Source: Aureibacter tunicatorum
GTDB lineage: Bacteria; Bacteroidota; Bacteroidia; Cytophagales; Cyclobacteriaceae
DNA: 58,368 nt
Assembly (NCBI RefSeq): GCF_036492635.1
Contig: NZ_AP025311.1
Location: 1 to 58,368 of the forward strand
Reading direction: 5' to 3'
Below the pieces are notes generated by a model that saw nothing but the letters and a program-made list of their open reading frames with translations, was not told the origin of the DNA and made no database searches. The position numbers and the translations under genes are program-made. This document shows positions 1-9,401 of this stretch, in pieces. Positions within the stretch are counted from its first letter, which is position 1. Each line of letters opens with the position of its first letter.

Positions 1-3000
1 CGAAAGGAATAGACTTATACATTCGGCAACTTCAAGCTTAACTCACTACCTCATAGGTATTCTGACTTGATTTATAATCCAGAATTCAGAAGTTTATCCA
101 TACTTAACTCACTACCTCATAGGTATTCTGACGTTGATCCAGATTGATTGATGAGCAATACATCTAACTTAACTCACTACCTCATAGGTATTCTGACGGC
201 AATAAAAAAACTTTCCTCGTAAGCTAAGGTTTCCTTAACTCACTACCTCATAGGTATTCTGACAAACCATTCATTTCTATTAGTAAATGTCGCTGTATAC
301 TTAACTCACTACCTCATAGGTATTCTGACATATATTGAATCAATTGGTGTTGCTGTTGGTTTCCACTTAACTCACTACCTCATAGGTATTCTGACTGATT
401 AAAAGTATCTTGTTCAGTTACTTGTTCAAGCTTAACTCACTACCTCATAGGTATTCTGACTCGCTAATGACAACCCAATTTGATGTTTGATTTAACTTAA
501 CTCACTACCTCATAGGTATTCTGACGGCAATTGTGGCTGTTGTTGGGGTGATTGTGTTATCTTAACTCACTACCTCATAGGTATTCTGACGTTTGATTAT
601 TCGCAACAAGTTCATGGTGTTCAAATCTTAACTCACTACCTCATAGGTATTCTGACAACAAAATCGAAAAATAACCTACTTCTTGGATCATCTTAACTCA
701 CTACCTCATAGGTATTCTGACTTAGCTATTATGATTACTTTGATTTGGGTACAATTCTCTTAACTCACTACCTCATAGGTATTCTGACAAAGCTATGGGA
801 GGTAAAGCAAAAGTAAAAGAATTGCTTAACTCACTACCTCATAGGTATTCTGACCAAATTTGGTAAGCGAAGGGCAAATGGTAAGGCGTGCTTAACTCAC
901 TACCTCATAGGTATTCTGACATCTCTATCATATCGGCATATCCGGGTCGGCTCCACTTAACTCACTACCTCATAGGTATTCTGACTGCTCTACGTTCCAC
1001 ATCTCAATAATAGCAGATTCACTTAACTCACTACCTCATAGGTATTCTGACGCTAGGAATATGGGCACATGGTCATATAATGATACTCTTAACTCACTAC
1101 CTCATAGGTATTCTGACACAATATTAATAAATGACTCATCCAACGTTCTCATTCTTAACTCACTACCTCATAGGTATTCTGACTTTTTTATGAGAAGAGC
1201 AGCGAGAACAGATGATAACCTTAACTCACTACCTCATAGGTATTCTGACAATATAAACGAATTTTCCGCTTTTGGTCTCTACATCTTAACTCACTACCTC
1301 ATAGGTATTCTGACGATAAAATGGTTTCTGTTCCACGTGATTTGATTGCTCTTAACTCACTACCTCATAGGTATTCTGACATTCCAAAAGCAGTTGATAC
1401 AATATATTCTGCGTCCTTAACTCACTACCTCATAGGTATTCTGACCCAATAAGTGAATCATCAACCACGTTAAATATTTCCTTAACTCACTACCTCATAG
1501 GTATTCTGACCCGATTGTTTGATTGCTATCAATAATAGAACCATTTCTTAACTCACTACCTCATAGGTATTCTGACAATATTGAACAGCCAAAAGACAAA
1601 GGAATAAAACTTTCTTAACTCACTACCTCATAGGTATTCTGACTGTATTTTGGACCGACGGAATAGGGACGCCGTTTACCTTAACTCACTACCTCATAGG
1701 TATTCTGACTGGAGATTCAAAATACTTCCATTAGGAATAGCCAGCTTAACTCACTACCTCATAGGTATTCTGACAATTTTTGAATCTCTATGTTCTTTGA
1801 AAACACATGCTTAACTCACTACCTCATAGGTATTCTGACACCATTCCACCTAAACCAAATATCAACGGCCCTGCCTTAACTCACTACCTCATAGGTATTC
1901 TGACAAAAATGAACCTATTGCATCTTTTGCTCTTTGTTCACTTAACTCACTACCTCATAGGTATTCTGACAGAACAACAGTACCAATTATCTTAAACGGA
2001 TATTGCCTTAACTCACTACCTCATAGGTATTCTGACTGAGGTATATATGACTAATCAAGTGCATTTAGACGACTTAACTCACTACCTCATAGGTATTCTG
2101 ACAATCCAGTTGGACCAGCTTGGCCTTCATTCGATTCCTTAACTCACTACCTCATAGGTATTCTGACATGGGTAATTAGTGCTTGGTCCATCTGTATTTG
2201 GTGCTTAACTCACTACCTCATAGGTATTCTGACTCCAATGCTCTGACCGTAATGCGGCCTGTTGTGCTCTTAACTCACTACCTCATAGGTATTCTGACTT
2301 ATCAGTTTCATTTATTTTAACATTGGTATCTGACTTAACTCACTACCTCATAGGTATTCTGACCCGGATAGTTCTGTTATAGATTCTAATTTTGTATTCT
2401 TAACTCACTACCTCATAGGTATTCTGACTTGGTTGCTAAGATAGGAGGCGCTTCGTTGATTCTTCTTAACTCACTACCTCATAGGTATTCTGACGTTGCT
2501 ACTAGCAATCCATTTGTGAGTTGCTTGTCCTTAACTCACTACCTCATAGGTATTCTGACGCGACAGTGGATTTATCATCTCTTACGGCTGAAACACTTAA
2601 CTCACTACCTCATAGGTATTCTGACGCGACAGTGGATTTATCATCTCTTACGGCTGAAACACTTAACTCACTACCTCATAGGTATTCTGACAGCGGTGGG
2701 AATACTCCAAGAATCCATTTTGTCGCCTTAACTCACTACCTCATAGGTATTCTGACCTGAATTCACGAGGAGTGGAAGCTCCTATAAACTTACTTAACTC
2801 ACTACCTCATAGGTATTCTGACATGTACATCAGAGAAGTAAAATTTGAGGTTTCTAACTTAACTCACTACCTCATAGGTATTCTGACATCAATTTGGGTA
2901 TGCGTACCATTGATATTTTCGACTTAACTCACTACCTCATAGGTATTCTGACGACTGGATCAGCATCTCCTCGATCGTGTGGTCCGACTTAACTCACTAC

Positions 3001-3867
3001 CTCATAGGTATTCTGACTTTTAATATGGATTATATAAAAACAAGTATTCTAACTTAACTCACTACCTCATAGGTATTCTGACATTACTGAAGCCGATGTT
3101 TTAAGTCTTATTACAAGCTTAACTCTCTACCTCATAGGTATTCTGACCGATTACATTAAATTTAGATTATTATGAAAAACACACTTAACTCACTACCTCA
3201 TAGGTATTCTGACCAGCCAGTACGAATATTAGAGGAAAATGGACTGTTCTTAACTCACTACCTCATAGGTATTCTGACACCATTCCACCTAAACCAAATA
3301 TCAACGGCCCTGCCTTAACTCACTACCTCATAGGTATTCTGACAAATCATCCATTACAATCTTTTCGAACTCTCTTGCTCTTAACTCTATACCTCATAGG
3401 TATTCTGACTGTTCAATCAAGTACTGGAACATGTCCCAGAAGACACTTAACTCTCTACCTCATAGGTATTCTGACCCGGATGAGAACATTGTCGGCAATG
3501 AGTCGTATTTTCTTAACTCTCTACCTCATAGGTATTCTGACTCTTTGTTCCATTCATCAGTTAGCGGAATGTCTTGCTTAACTCTCTACCTCATAGGTAT
3601 TCTGATTTGGACTTGACCGCTCTTTCCAGTTTTTTTAATTCTCTTAACTTTTTACCTCATAGGTATTCTGACGTCAATAAAGCCTTCCTTAGTCAATAAC
3701 TTAAGCACCTTAACTCACTACCTCATAGGTATTCTGACAGTGTTTGATGTGCATCGCTTTTCATTCTGACAACTTAACTCTTTACCTCATAGGTATTCTG
3801 ACTTAATTATCTAATTATGAGGGAATATACACTCAAGCTTAACTCACTACCTCGCAGGTATCAAATC
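1..3867 (+). CRISPR. CRISPR array, main part (59 repeats, type I-D)
   Basis: The 30-bp repeat begins CTTAACTCAC, continues TACCTCATAGGTA and ends TTCTGAC. I count 59 repeat starts from 37 to 3838, with spacers of about 34-37 bp. The middle forms a TACCT/AGGTA hairpin with a CAT loop. Cleavage at its 3' base would leave the 8-nt handle ATTCTGAC, typical of Cas6 processing, so transcription is probably on the plus strand. Repeats from 3118 onward become degenerate and the last (3838-3867) has lost its 3' part, which marks the old, leader-distal end beside cas4. Base 1 is the last base of a repeat that starts at 58340. Two spacers occur twice: 2560-2595 equals 2626-2661, and 1840-1874 equals 3279-3313. 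Orientation is inferred from the handle geometry and the decayed end. Confidence 0.98.
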
Positions 3868-3914
3868 ACTTTTATAGACTCACCAAAATTTAACACCTCA
3901 AAATCCCAATTGAT

Positions 3915-4427
3915 ATGATACAAATTACAGCTCTTCATGTGCATTATTTGCACATATGCCACCGCAAGCTATGGTTGTTTAGTAATGGAATAGGCATGGA
4001 GCATACATCTGATGCTGTTGCTGATGGCACATTATTGCATGATACCGCTTACGCTCATCGTACAAAAAGATATGTGGAATTAGATATTCCCGGTGGTAAA
4101 ATAGATTATTATGATCCAGCAAATAAAGTCATCCATGAGACTAAGAGATCAGGTAAGATGGAACAAGCCCAGCAAGCTCAGATCAAGTTTTATCTTTATC
4201 AGCTTCATGAGCTTGGTATTGTAGCATCAGCGTCTTTAGATTACCCTGAAGAGAGAAAATCTGATAAAATCATATGGCTAGATTCCGATCATAAATTAGT
4301 AGATTCTTGGATAAGTCAGGTTCATCAGATAGCTATAGCTGAGATCTCACCACCCAAGAGAGAGCAGAGATTCTGTCAGTCATGCGCATATTATGATTTT
4401 TGTTGGTCAGTAGATTTAACATCTTAG
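3915..4427 (+). CDS. cas4: CRISPR-associated exonuclease Cas4
   Basis: This is a 170-aa RecB-family iron-sulfur nuclease that helps Cas1-Cas2 trim prespacers and choose the correct PAM. The visible signature is complete: an N-terminal cysteine (C15 in ICHRKLW), a C-terminal cysteine trio (C154, C157, C163), and nuclease residues H42 (LLHD), D64 (GKIDYYD) and E75-T-K77. Length is normal for stand-alone Cas4. It lies about 50 bp after the last decayed CRISPR repeat and two bases before cas1, so it opens the adaptation operon. No strong alternative function is apparent. Confidence 0.95.
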   Translation: MIQITALHVHYLHICHRKLWLFSNGIGMEHTSDAVADGTLLHDTAYAHRTKRYVELDIPGGKIDYYDPANKVIHETKRSGKMEQAQQAQIKFYLYQLHELGIVASASLDYPEERKSDKIIWLDSDHKLVDSWISQVHQIAIAEISPPKREQRFCQSCAYYDFCWSVDLTS

Positions 4428-4429
4428 GT

Positions 4430-5434
4430 ATGAAAAAGACATATTATCTATTCAATCCAGGAAGATTAAGTCGCAAAGACAATACTCTCAAATTCACCCC
4501 AATAGATGAAAATAAAAAAGAAGGGAAGCCAAGGTATTTACCAGTTAATCAAGTTAGCTCATTATTCATATTTGGCAGTCTCGATGCTAATTCCGCTCTT
4601 TATAATTTTCTAGCTAAAAATCAGATTACAGCCCATTTTTTTGATTACTATGAGCATTATACGGGTTCTTTTATGCCTAAAGATTATTTATTGGCAGGCA
4701 AAGTAATGGTTAACCAAACACTCTATTATCATCATAGCAGCAAGAGAATGAATATCGCTCAATCGATACTCCACGGAGGGGTAAACAATATGCTCCGAAA
4801 CCTCAAGTATTATCTCAATAGGGATAAGCCTGTAGATAAATATATCCAACAAATTCAGATTTATCAGAGAGATATGGATTCGGCTGCTAACCCACAGCAA
4901 TTAATGGGGATTGAAGGAAATATAAGACAAGTATATTACGGAGCATTTGACGAAATAGTAAACAATCATAGCATGGCAGGCCGTAGCAAACAGCCACCGC
5001 TTAATATCGTCAATGCGCTTATGAGCTTTGGCAATATGATGTGTTATACCCTTTGCTTAGATGCTTTGTATCACACACAACTCAATCCTACCATTAGCTT
5101 TCTTCATGAACCGGGTACTAGGCGTTATTCTTTGGCACTCGATTTAGCTGAGATATTCAAGCCCCTTTTGATCGACAGATTGATATTCAGTTTACTTAAC
5201 AAAGGGCAAATTCAGCAAAAGCACTTTGAGCAGAAAATAGGAGGTTGCTTTTTGAATCCTAAGGGTAAAGAAATATTCATTCAAGCATTTGACAAAAAAG
5301 TCAAAGAAACCATCAAGCATAATGCACTTAATAAATCCGTCAGTTACAAGCATCTAGTTAAGCTTGAATGTTACAAGCTTTCTAGACATATAATGGGCAT
5401 TGATCCATACAAGCCATTCAAAGCTTGGTGGTAG
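4430..5434 (+). CDS. cas1: CRISPR integrase Cas1
   Basis: Cas1 is the integrase that, with Cas2, inserts new spacers at the leader end of the array. From the ATG two bases after the cas4 stop the product is 334 aa. An in-frame upstream ATG at 4400 would overlap cas4 and adds ten residues unlike any Cas1, so I prefer 4430. The metal-binding triad is visible as E162 (IEGNIRQVYY), H226 (FLHEPG) and E241 (DLAEIFKPLLIDR). The sequence resembles the Cas1 found with type I-B and I-D systems. All key residues are present, so spacer acquisition is probably active. Confidence 0.97.
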   Translation: MKKTYYLFNPGRLSRKDNTLKFTPIDENKKEGKPRYLPVNQVSSLFIFGSLDANSALYNFLAKNQITAHFFDYYEHYTGSFMPKDYLLAGKVMVNQTLYYHHSSKRMNIAQSILHGGVNNMLRNLKYYLNRDKPVDKYIQQIQIYQRDMDSAANPQQLMGIEGNIRQVYYGAFDEIVNNHSMAGRSKQPPLNIVNALMSFGNMMCYTLCLDALYHTQLNPTISFLHEPGTRRYSLALDLAEIFKPLLIDRLIFSLLNKGQIQQKHFEQKIGGCFLNPKGKEIFIQAFDKKVKETIKHNALNKSVSYKHLVKLECYKLSRHIMGIDPYKPFKAWW

Positions 5435-5453
5435 CTAGGCTTAATACTTTCTA

Positions 5454-5476
5454 GGTACGCTATATTCAAGCGTACC
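5454..5476. terminator. Hairpin between cas1 and cas2
   Basis: A 7-bp inverted repeat, GGTACGC and GCGTACC, with a 9-nt loop lies in the 72-bp gap between cas1 and cas2, followed by a T-rich stretch. It could be a weak terminator or a processing hairpin that lowers cas2 relative to cas1. Confidence 0.4.
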
Positions 5477-5506
5477 ATATTTTATCACTACATCAATTTT
5501 ATTATT

Positions 5507-5770
5507 ATGTACGTACTATTAATCTATGATATTGGAGTAAAGCGAGTCTCAAGAATGCTAAAACTTTGCAGGGGCTATTTGAACTGGGTTCAAAACTCAT
5601 CCTTCGAAGGCGAGCTTTCAGAAGTAAAACTCAAAGAACTAAAATCAAAAGCCAAAAAAATAATGAATGAAGACGAGGATAGCCTCTTAATATACACAAG
5701 TAGAGATTCCCGTTGGCTCAATCGTGAAACCATTGGAGTTGAAAAAATGCCCATCGACGAGTTTCTTTAA
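5507..5770 (+). CDS. cas2: CRISPR-associated protein Cas2
   Basis: This 87-aa protein is the small dimeric partner that scaffolds the Cas1-Cas2 integration complex. It starts MYVLLIYDI, placing the conserved aspartate at D8 on the first strand of a ferredoxin-like fold, and has the usual WVQNSSFEGEL segment near residues 27-37. Length is typical. It closes the cas4-cas1-cas2 operon. The 72-bp gap to cas1 with a hairpin is larger than the two-base gap between cas4 and cas1. Confidence 0.95.
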   Translation: MYVLLIYDIGVKRVSRMLKLCRGYLNWVQNSSFEGELSEVKLKELKSKAKKIMNEDEDSLLIYTSRDSRWLNRETIGVEKMPIDEFL

Positions 5771-5849
5771 GGATAAATATTTTAGGTTCATATCTTGTTC
5801 TAGCTTTATTATCATCTCAATATTTTTTCATTTTCAATTAACCACTATC

Positions 5850-5867
5850 AATTATCAATTGATAATT
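5850..5867. promoter_or_regulatory. 18-bp perfect palindrome upstream of parA
   Basis: AATTATCAATTGATAATT is its own reverse complement and ends 13 bp before the parA start. ParA or ParB proteins commonly autoregulate through such sites, and some plasmids place a centromere (parS) here. No second copy was noticed in the window. The role is inferred from position. Confidence 0.45.
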
Positions 5868-5880
5868 ATATATTTACCCT

Positions 5881-6639
5881 ATGGCAAAAGTAATCTCCAT
5901 TATCAACCACAAAGGCGGTGTCGGCAAGACCACCGTTACTGCTAACCTTGGTGCGGCTTTGGCTTTGTCAGGGAAGAAAATACTGCTTATTGACTTTGAT
6001 CCTCAGGCTAATTTGTCTGATCATTTTGGTATTGAAGAAGATAATGAAGGCGATGTTTCAGCAGTTATCATGCATGCTCACGAACCAATTCCTCATCAGT
6101 ATGTAGCGTCTAATTTCTCTTTGGATATAATTCCGGGGAATTTAGAACTGTCATTGGCTGAGAAAGAATTTGCAGGCAGAATTTCAGGATTTTCCAAGTG
6201 CAAGCAACTCATCGCTCATTTCGAGGCGAATTACGATTATATTTTGATAGATTGCCCACCATCTTTAGGCTTTTTAACCCTTAATGCTCTTAATGCATCT
6301 TCGCATGTATTGATTCCAGCCGAAGCGAGCAAGTTTTCAATTAAAGGGTTGCATACCATTCAAAATTTGGTTGAGGAAGTTCGACAAGAAGGCAATCCTA
6401 ATCTTAAATTGATAGGAATAGTGATCAATAATATGCGAAACTTAAGAGTTTCAAAGCAGATTAGTGAATATCTTAATGAATCTCATTTGACACTTAATAC
6501 CCAAATTAGAAATTATAAGCATTATATAGAATCTGCTGCGATGAGCCATACTATTTTTGAGCATGGTGAAGCCAAAGCTCCGCAACAAGATTTTTTAGAT
6601 TTAGTACAAGAGATTCAAAATGAAGAAGTTCACGCTTGA
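5881..6639 (+). CDS. parA: Plasmid partition ATPase ParA (copy 1)
   Basis: This 252-aa MinD/ParA-type ATPase drives plasmid segregation by forming dynamic gradients on the nucleoid with its partner ParB. The deviant Walker A motif NHKGGVGKTT is at residues 9-18 and Walker B is in YDYILIDCPPSLGF near residue 118. There is no long N-terminal DNA-binding extension, as in type Ib or Soj-like ParA. It overlaps parB by 20 bp, indicating one operon and translational coupling. It is about 110 bp from cas2 and so belongs to the CRISPR replicon. Confidence 0.93.
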   Translation: MAKVISIINHKGGVGKTTVTANLGAALALSGKKILLIDFDPQANLSDHFGIEEDNEGDVSAVIMHAHEPIPHQYVASNFSLDIIPGNLELSLAEKEFAGRISGFSKCKQLIAHFEANYDYILIDCPPSLGFLTLNALNASSHVLIPAEASKFSIKGLHTIQNLVEEVRQEGNPNLKLIGIVINNMRNLRVSKQISEYLNESHLTLNTQIRNYKHYIESAAMSHTIFEHGEAKAPQQDFLDLVQEIQNEEVHA

Positions 6640-7507
6640 TAAAGCATCATTACATACTCAGAAGAGAGATCTATCAAAAATAGCAAAATCCAACGCACAG
6701 CTTCAGATTCAAATTGATCCTGAGTTGAAGGCATTTATTCCACCGTTAAAGCCTGATGAGCTTTCACAGCTTGAGCAAAACATTCTCGAAGAAGGAGTTA
6801 GAGATCCTTTAATTATTTGGGATACCTCTGAGGGATCATCCTATTTAATTGACGGACATAATAGATATGGAATCATACAAAAGCACAAGCTAGACTTTAA
6901 AGTAGAGCGAAAGAATTTTCCAGACAAAGAAGCAGTCAAGGATTGGATGATCAATCTTCAACTAGGAAGAAGAAACCTTACCAAAGAACAATCCGGATAT
7001 CTGAGAGGTTTGCAATATAACAGAGAGAAAAAGAAAGCTTCAGATACTTTGCTTAAAGGAGCCAATGCTCCGTTCCCTCAAAATGAGGGAGCGGGAGAAA
7101 CCGCGCAAATTCTAGCCTCTCAACATAAAGTCAGCAGAGCAACTATTGAGCGTGATGCATTATTTGCGAAAGGTTTGGAGTCTATTGGTTCGCAATACCC
7201 TGACAAGAAAACATCGATACTATCAGGAGAATTAAAAATCAAAAAATCCGATATCCAGGCCATAGGCCAAGGCAAGAAATCCGTCGATGACATTGTAGGG
7301 ACACAAAATCTTGAGACTAACCAACAAAGCAACACCGTACAGACTCAATTCATTGCGTCTTCAGATTCACAATATACAGAGGCCCAAATCAAAAAAATTG
7401 ATGTTGCTAAATCCAAATTGGATATGGCGATCACCCAATTATTAAAAGCCGGATTAGATAAAAAGACCATAAGATCAATATTCTCGGAAGAGTTAAAAAA
7501 TAAATAA
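6620..7507 (+). CDS. parB: ParB-like partition protein (copy 1)
   Basis: This 295-aa protein has a ParB/Srx-type N-terminal domain. The conserved DGHNRY motif is at 78-83 and is followed by a region rich in charged helices and an HTH-like segment (HKVSRATIERDALF). The likely role is centromere binding and stimulation of the adjacent ParA. The segment TVQTQFIASS near residues 240-250 is encoded by a copy of an intergenic palindrome found elsewhere on the plasmid (see findings), so part of the linker may derive from an inserted repeat. A strong terminator follows the stop codon. Confidence 0.85.
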   Translation: MKKFTLDKASLHTQKRDLSKIAKSNAQLQIQIDPELKAFIPPLKPDELSQLEQNILEEGVRDPLIIWDTSEGSSYLIDGHNRYGIIQKHKLDFKVERKNFPDKEAVKDWMINLQLGRRNLTKEQSGYLRGLQYNREKKKASDTLLKGANAPFPQNEGAGETAQILASQHKVSRATIERDALFAKGLESIGSQYPDKKTSILSGELKIKKSDIQAIGQGKKSVDDIVGTQNLETNQQSNTVQTQFIASSDSQYTEAQIKKIDVAKSKLDMAITQLLKAGLDKKTIRSIFSEELKNK

Positions 7508-7515
7508 CGTTTTAT

Positions 7516-7561
7516 AGCTTTTGTATTCAATAATAAAATTGAATACAAAGGAGCTTTTTTA
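7516..7561 (+). terminator. Rho-independent terminator after parB
   Basis: A long stem pairs AGCTTTTGTATTCAAT with ATTGAATACAAAGGAGCT across an AATAAA-type loop, with one internal mismatch, and a run of T follows. It ends the parAB operon and lies between parB and the convergent gene 7568-7837. Confidence 0.85.
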
Positions 7562-7567
7562 AGTGGG

Positions 7568-7837
7568 TTAGATTCTATTGAGTCTTTGTATACTTGGTTT
7601 TTTTTCGATTAAATCTTCCAAGTAAAATAGATTTCTTTTTATAATATTTTCAATGGTGTATTCTGAAATAAAGAACTCGTCAAGGCTTAAAATTTTTAAT
7701 GTATCGTCAAATCTTCTTCTTTTGACTTCAGTCCAATAATAAAATCTTTGGATTAATGCTTTATTTCTTCGTTCAATTAGATCTGAGTTTCTTCCCCTTT
7801 GGCAATAAGCTTTGTTTTTTGATATCGCTGTTTTCAT
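7568..7837 (-). CDS. Small conserved-looking hypothetical protein
   Basis: The product is 89 aa, strongly basic and helical, with a central RFYYWTEVKRRRFDD segment and an aromatic C-terminal half. I have a vague memory of similar small proteins in Bacteroidota genomes but cannot assign a function. The size and basic charge would fit a DNA-binding regulator. It is convergent with parB and lies in the same direction as the tail operon but about 140 bp beyond its last gene. It sits at one boundary between the CRISPR replicon and the tail module. Confidence 0.55.
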   Translation of the reverse strand: MKTAISKNKAYCQRGRNSDLIERRNKALIQRFYYWTEVKRRRFDDTLKILSLDEFFISEYTIENIIKRNLFYLEDLIEKKPSIQRLNRI

Positions 7838-7977
7838 AAAAAAATCAAATTTTTGATCAATGTAATTTTATTATTTGCTTAAATAATATATGTATTTATT
7901 TTAAAAAAAATAACTTTAAAGGGTACTATATTGTCTATCTATTTATTGATTAGTTTATTTTTTAGGTATTATAGTAC

Positions 7978-8838
7978 TTAACTGTTTACTTTTAATGCGC
8001 CATTATTTATATCAATGCTATTTTCTGTAATTTCTATTTTACTGTCTTTTAGAGCTAATGTTAATTTATCTTTTTTGGATTCAATTTTACTACCGCCTTC
8101 TATTTGTAACTCTATATGGCTATCGTTAATAGTAAGTTTAGATTTTTCTTTTGTAGCTTCTATTTTATCATGATCGATAATAACGGAAGTTTCATCGGAT
8201 AAAATCTTGATATTTTTATCTGTTTCGCTTAGTTTGATTATCTGTCCCGTACTATTTTCTGATATTGTTATTTCATTATTAGTAATATTAAGAGTTTTGG
8301 TCTCGTTTACTATCGCAGTAAATGTATTTTCCTCGGCGTTTTTTTTTATTGATAAACTAGATTCTCCAGCCCAAATTTTAATTTCACCTCCTGAACGCTC
8401 TGTACCAGTAGCTTCTAATAGTAAATTGCCTTCACTCATTTGCATGGCGGTATTAGGAGTATCTCCTATGGAAGGATTAATTATGTTGAATATCTTATCA
8501 GCTTTTTCTACCATTCCTATAAATGCAGTAGTAGAGTTGATAAATATCACACAAGCGAAGCTCCCTTTTTTAGGGACCACCATGGTTGTCCCTTTCGCCT
8601 GACTTAAAATTTTTTGTTGATTGATATCTTCGCTTACAGAAGGTATTTCATGAGGAATTGGGGACGGGGAAACTTGAAGTTTCACATCGTATATGGTTGG
8701 AGATCCATCTATTGGCACAATTGTGCATGTGGATTTGTCTTCCTGAATTTCAGTGACGACACCTACTTTTGCGTAGATCTCTTCCCCTTTTAGGGCCACT
8801 TTATCCACAAATTGATGTAATGATTCTAATACCGTCAT
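7978..8838 (-). CDS. Baseplate spike protein, gpV-like
   Basis: This 286-aa protein is probably the central spike that sits on the hub and pierces the target envelope. The N-terminal part resembles the OB-fold of phage baseplate assembly protein V (AKVGVVTEIQEDKSTCTIVPIDG, split here as AKVGVVTEIQ and its continuation). From about residue 135 it turns into short repetitive strands rich in I, K, E and T, with a repeated alternation such as SKLTINDSHIELQI and DKLTLALKDSKIEI. This looks like a triple-stranded beta-helix needle. It is the last gene of the minus-strand tail operon, away from the other baseplate genes, an unusual place. Confidence 0.75.
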   Translation of the reverse strand: MTVLESLHQFVDKVALKGEEIYAKVGVVTEIQEDKSTCTIVPIDGSPTIYDVKLQVSPSPIPHEIPSVSEDINQQKILSQAKGTTMVVPKKGSFACVIFINSTTAFIGMVEKADKIFNIINPSIGDTPNTAMQMSEGNLLLEATGTERSGGEIKIWAGESSLSIKKNAEENTFTAIVNETKTLNITNNEITISENSTGQIIKLSETDKNIKILSDETSVIIDHDKIEATKEKSKLTINDSHIELQIEGGSKIESKKDKLTLALKDSKIEITENSIDINNGALKVNS

Positions 8839-8849
8839 TTTTCTTTTAT

Positions 8850-9401
8850 CTAAAAAATTTTATATGACATGCTAAGCATGCTGTTTTTGTGTATAGGAGA
8901 ATAGCCTAAGCCAATTTGATATTTCTTGTATTGTAATGTTGCTTGAGCAAATACATCATTGTTTGTGATACTGCTTCCAAGCCATAGTGATGCTCGAGGC
9001 TTTGAAACTTTATAATGATTTATGGTTTGCGTTTTTATGATTTGAGGATTATTGTTAGTATAAGATAAATTCATTCCTAACAATTCGCCTTTCACTCTTG
9101 ATGAATACCATACAGATGCTGAAGAATCAAAGTAAACCGTTCCTTGATAGGTTTTTATAGTATCTAAACGTTCTTTGTGAACTAATATAGTATCTATATG
9201 AAATTCAGGAATTTTAACTTCATGATCTATGATTATGGTATCATTGATATGGACCGTATCATATCTGATCAAAGTATCGGTGGATCTAATTTCTTGAATT
9301 GATCTGTTTTTAAACCTGTTGTCAGACCATCTGAAAAAAATGATAATTAGAATCAAGATGGTGGTGAAGGTTATGAAATAGTTTAATGGAGCTTTAATCA
9401 T
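8850..9401 (-). CDS. Membrane-anchored protein, possible spanin-like lysis protein
   Basis: The 183-aa product has one N-terminal transmembrane segment (residues 8-24, FITFTTILILIIIFF) and an otherwise extracytoplasmic body rich in Thr, Asp and His strands. The start overlaps the stop of the upstream endolysin-like gene in an ATGA arrangement, which indicates translational coupling. Bacteroidota phages often carry such a protein beside the lysis enzyme. A role in disrupting the envelope at lysis fits, but the C-terminal part (WLGSSITNNDVFAQATLQY and GLGYSPIHK) also looks like outer-membrane beta strands. Function is inferred from context. Confidence 0.5.
   Translation of the reverse strand: MIKAPLNYFITFTTILILIIIFFRWSDNRFKNRSIQEIRSTDTLIRYDTVHINDTIIIDHEVKIPEFHIDTILVHKERLDTIKTYQGTVYFDSSASVWYSSRVKGELLGMNLSYTNNNPQIIKTQTINHYKVSKPRASLWLGSSITNNDVFAQATLQYKKYQIGLGYSPIHKNSMLSMSYKIF

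Noticed and set aside
1061-3616. Open frames rich in LNSLPHRYSD or LTHYLIGILT
   Set aside because: They are translations of the CRISPR repeat in different frames, with spacers between; the repeated peptides have no independent meaning.
5724-5945. 73-aa frame spanning cas2 end and parA start
   Set aside because: It overlaps both genes out of frame and covers the parA palindrome.
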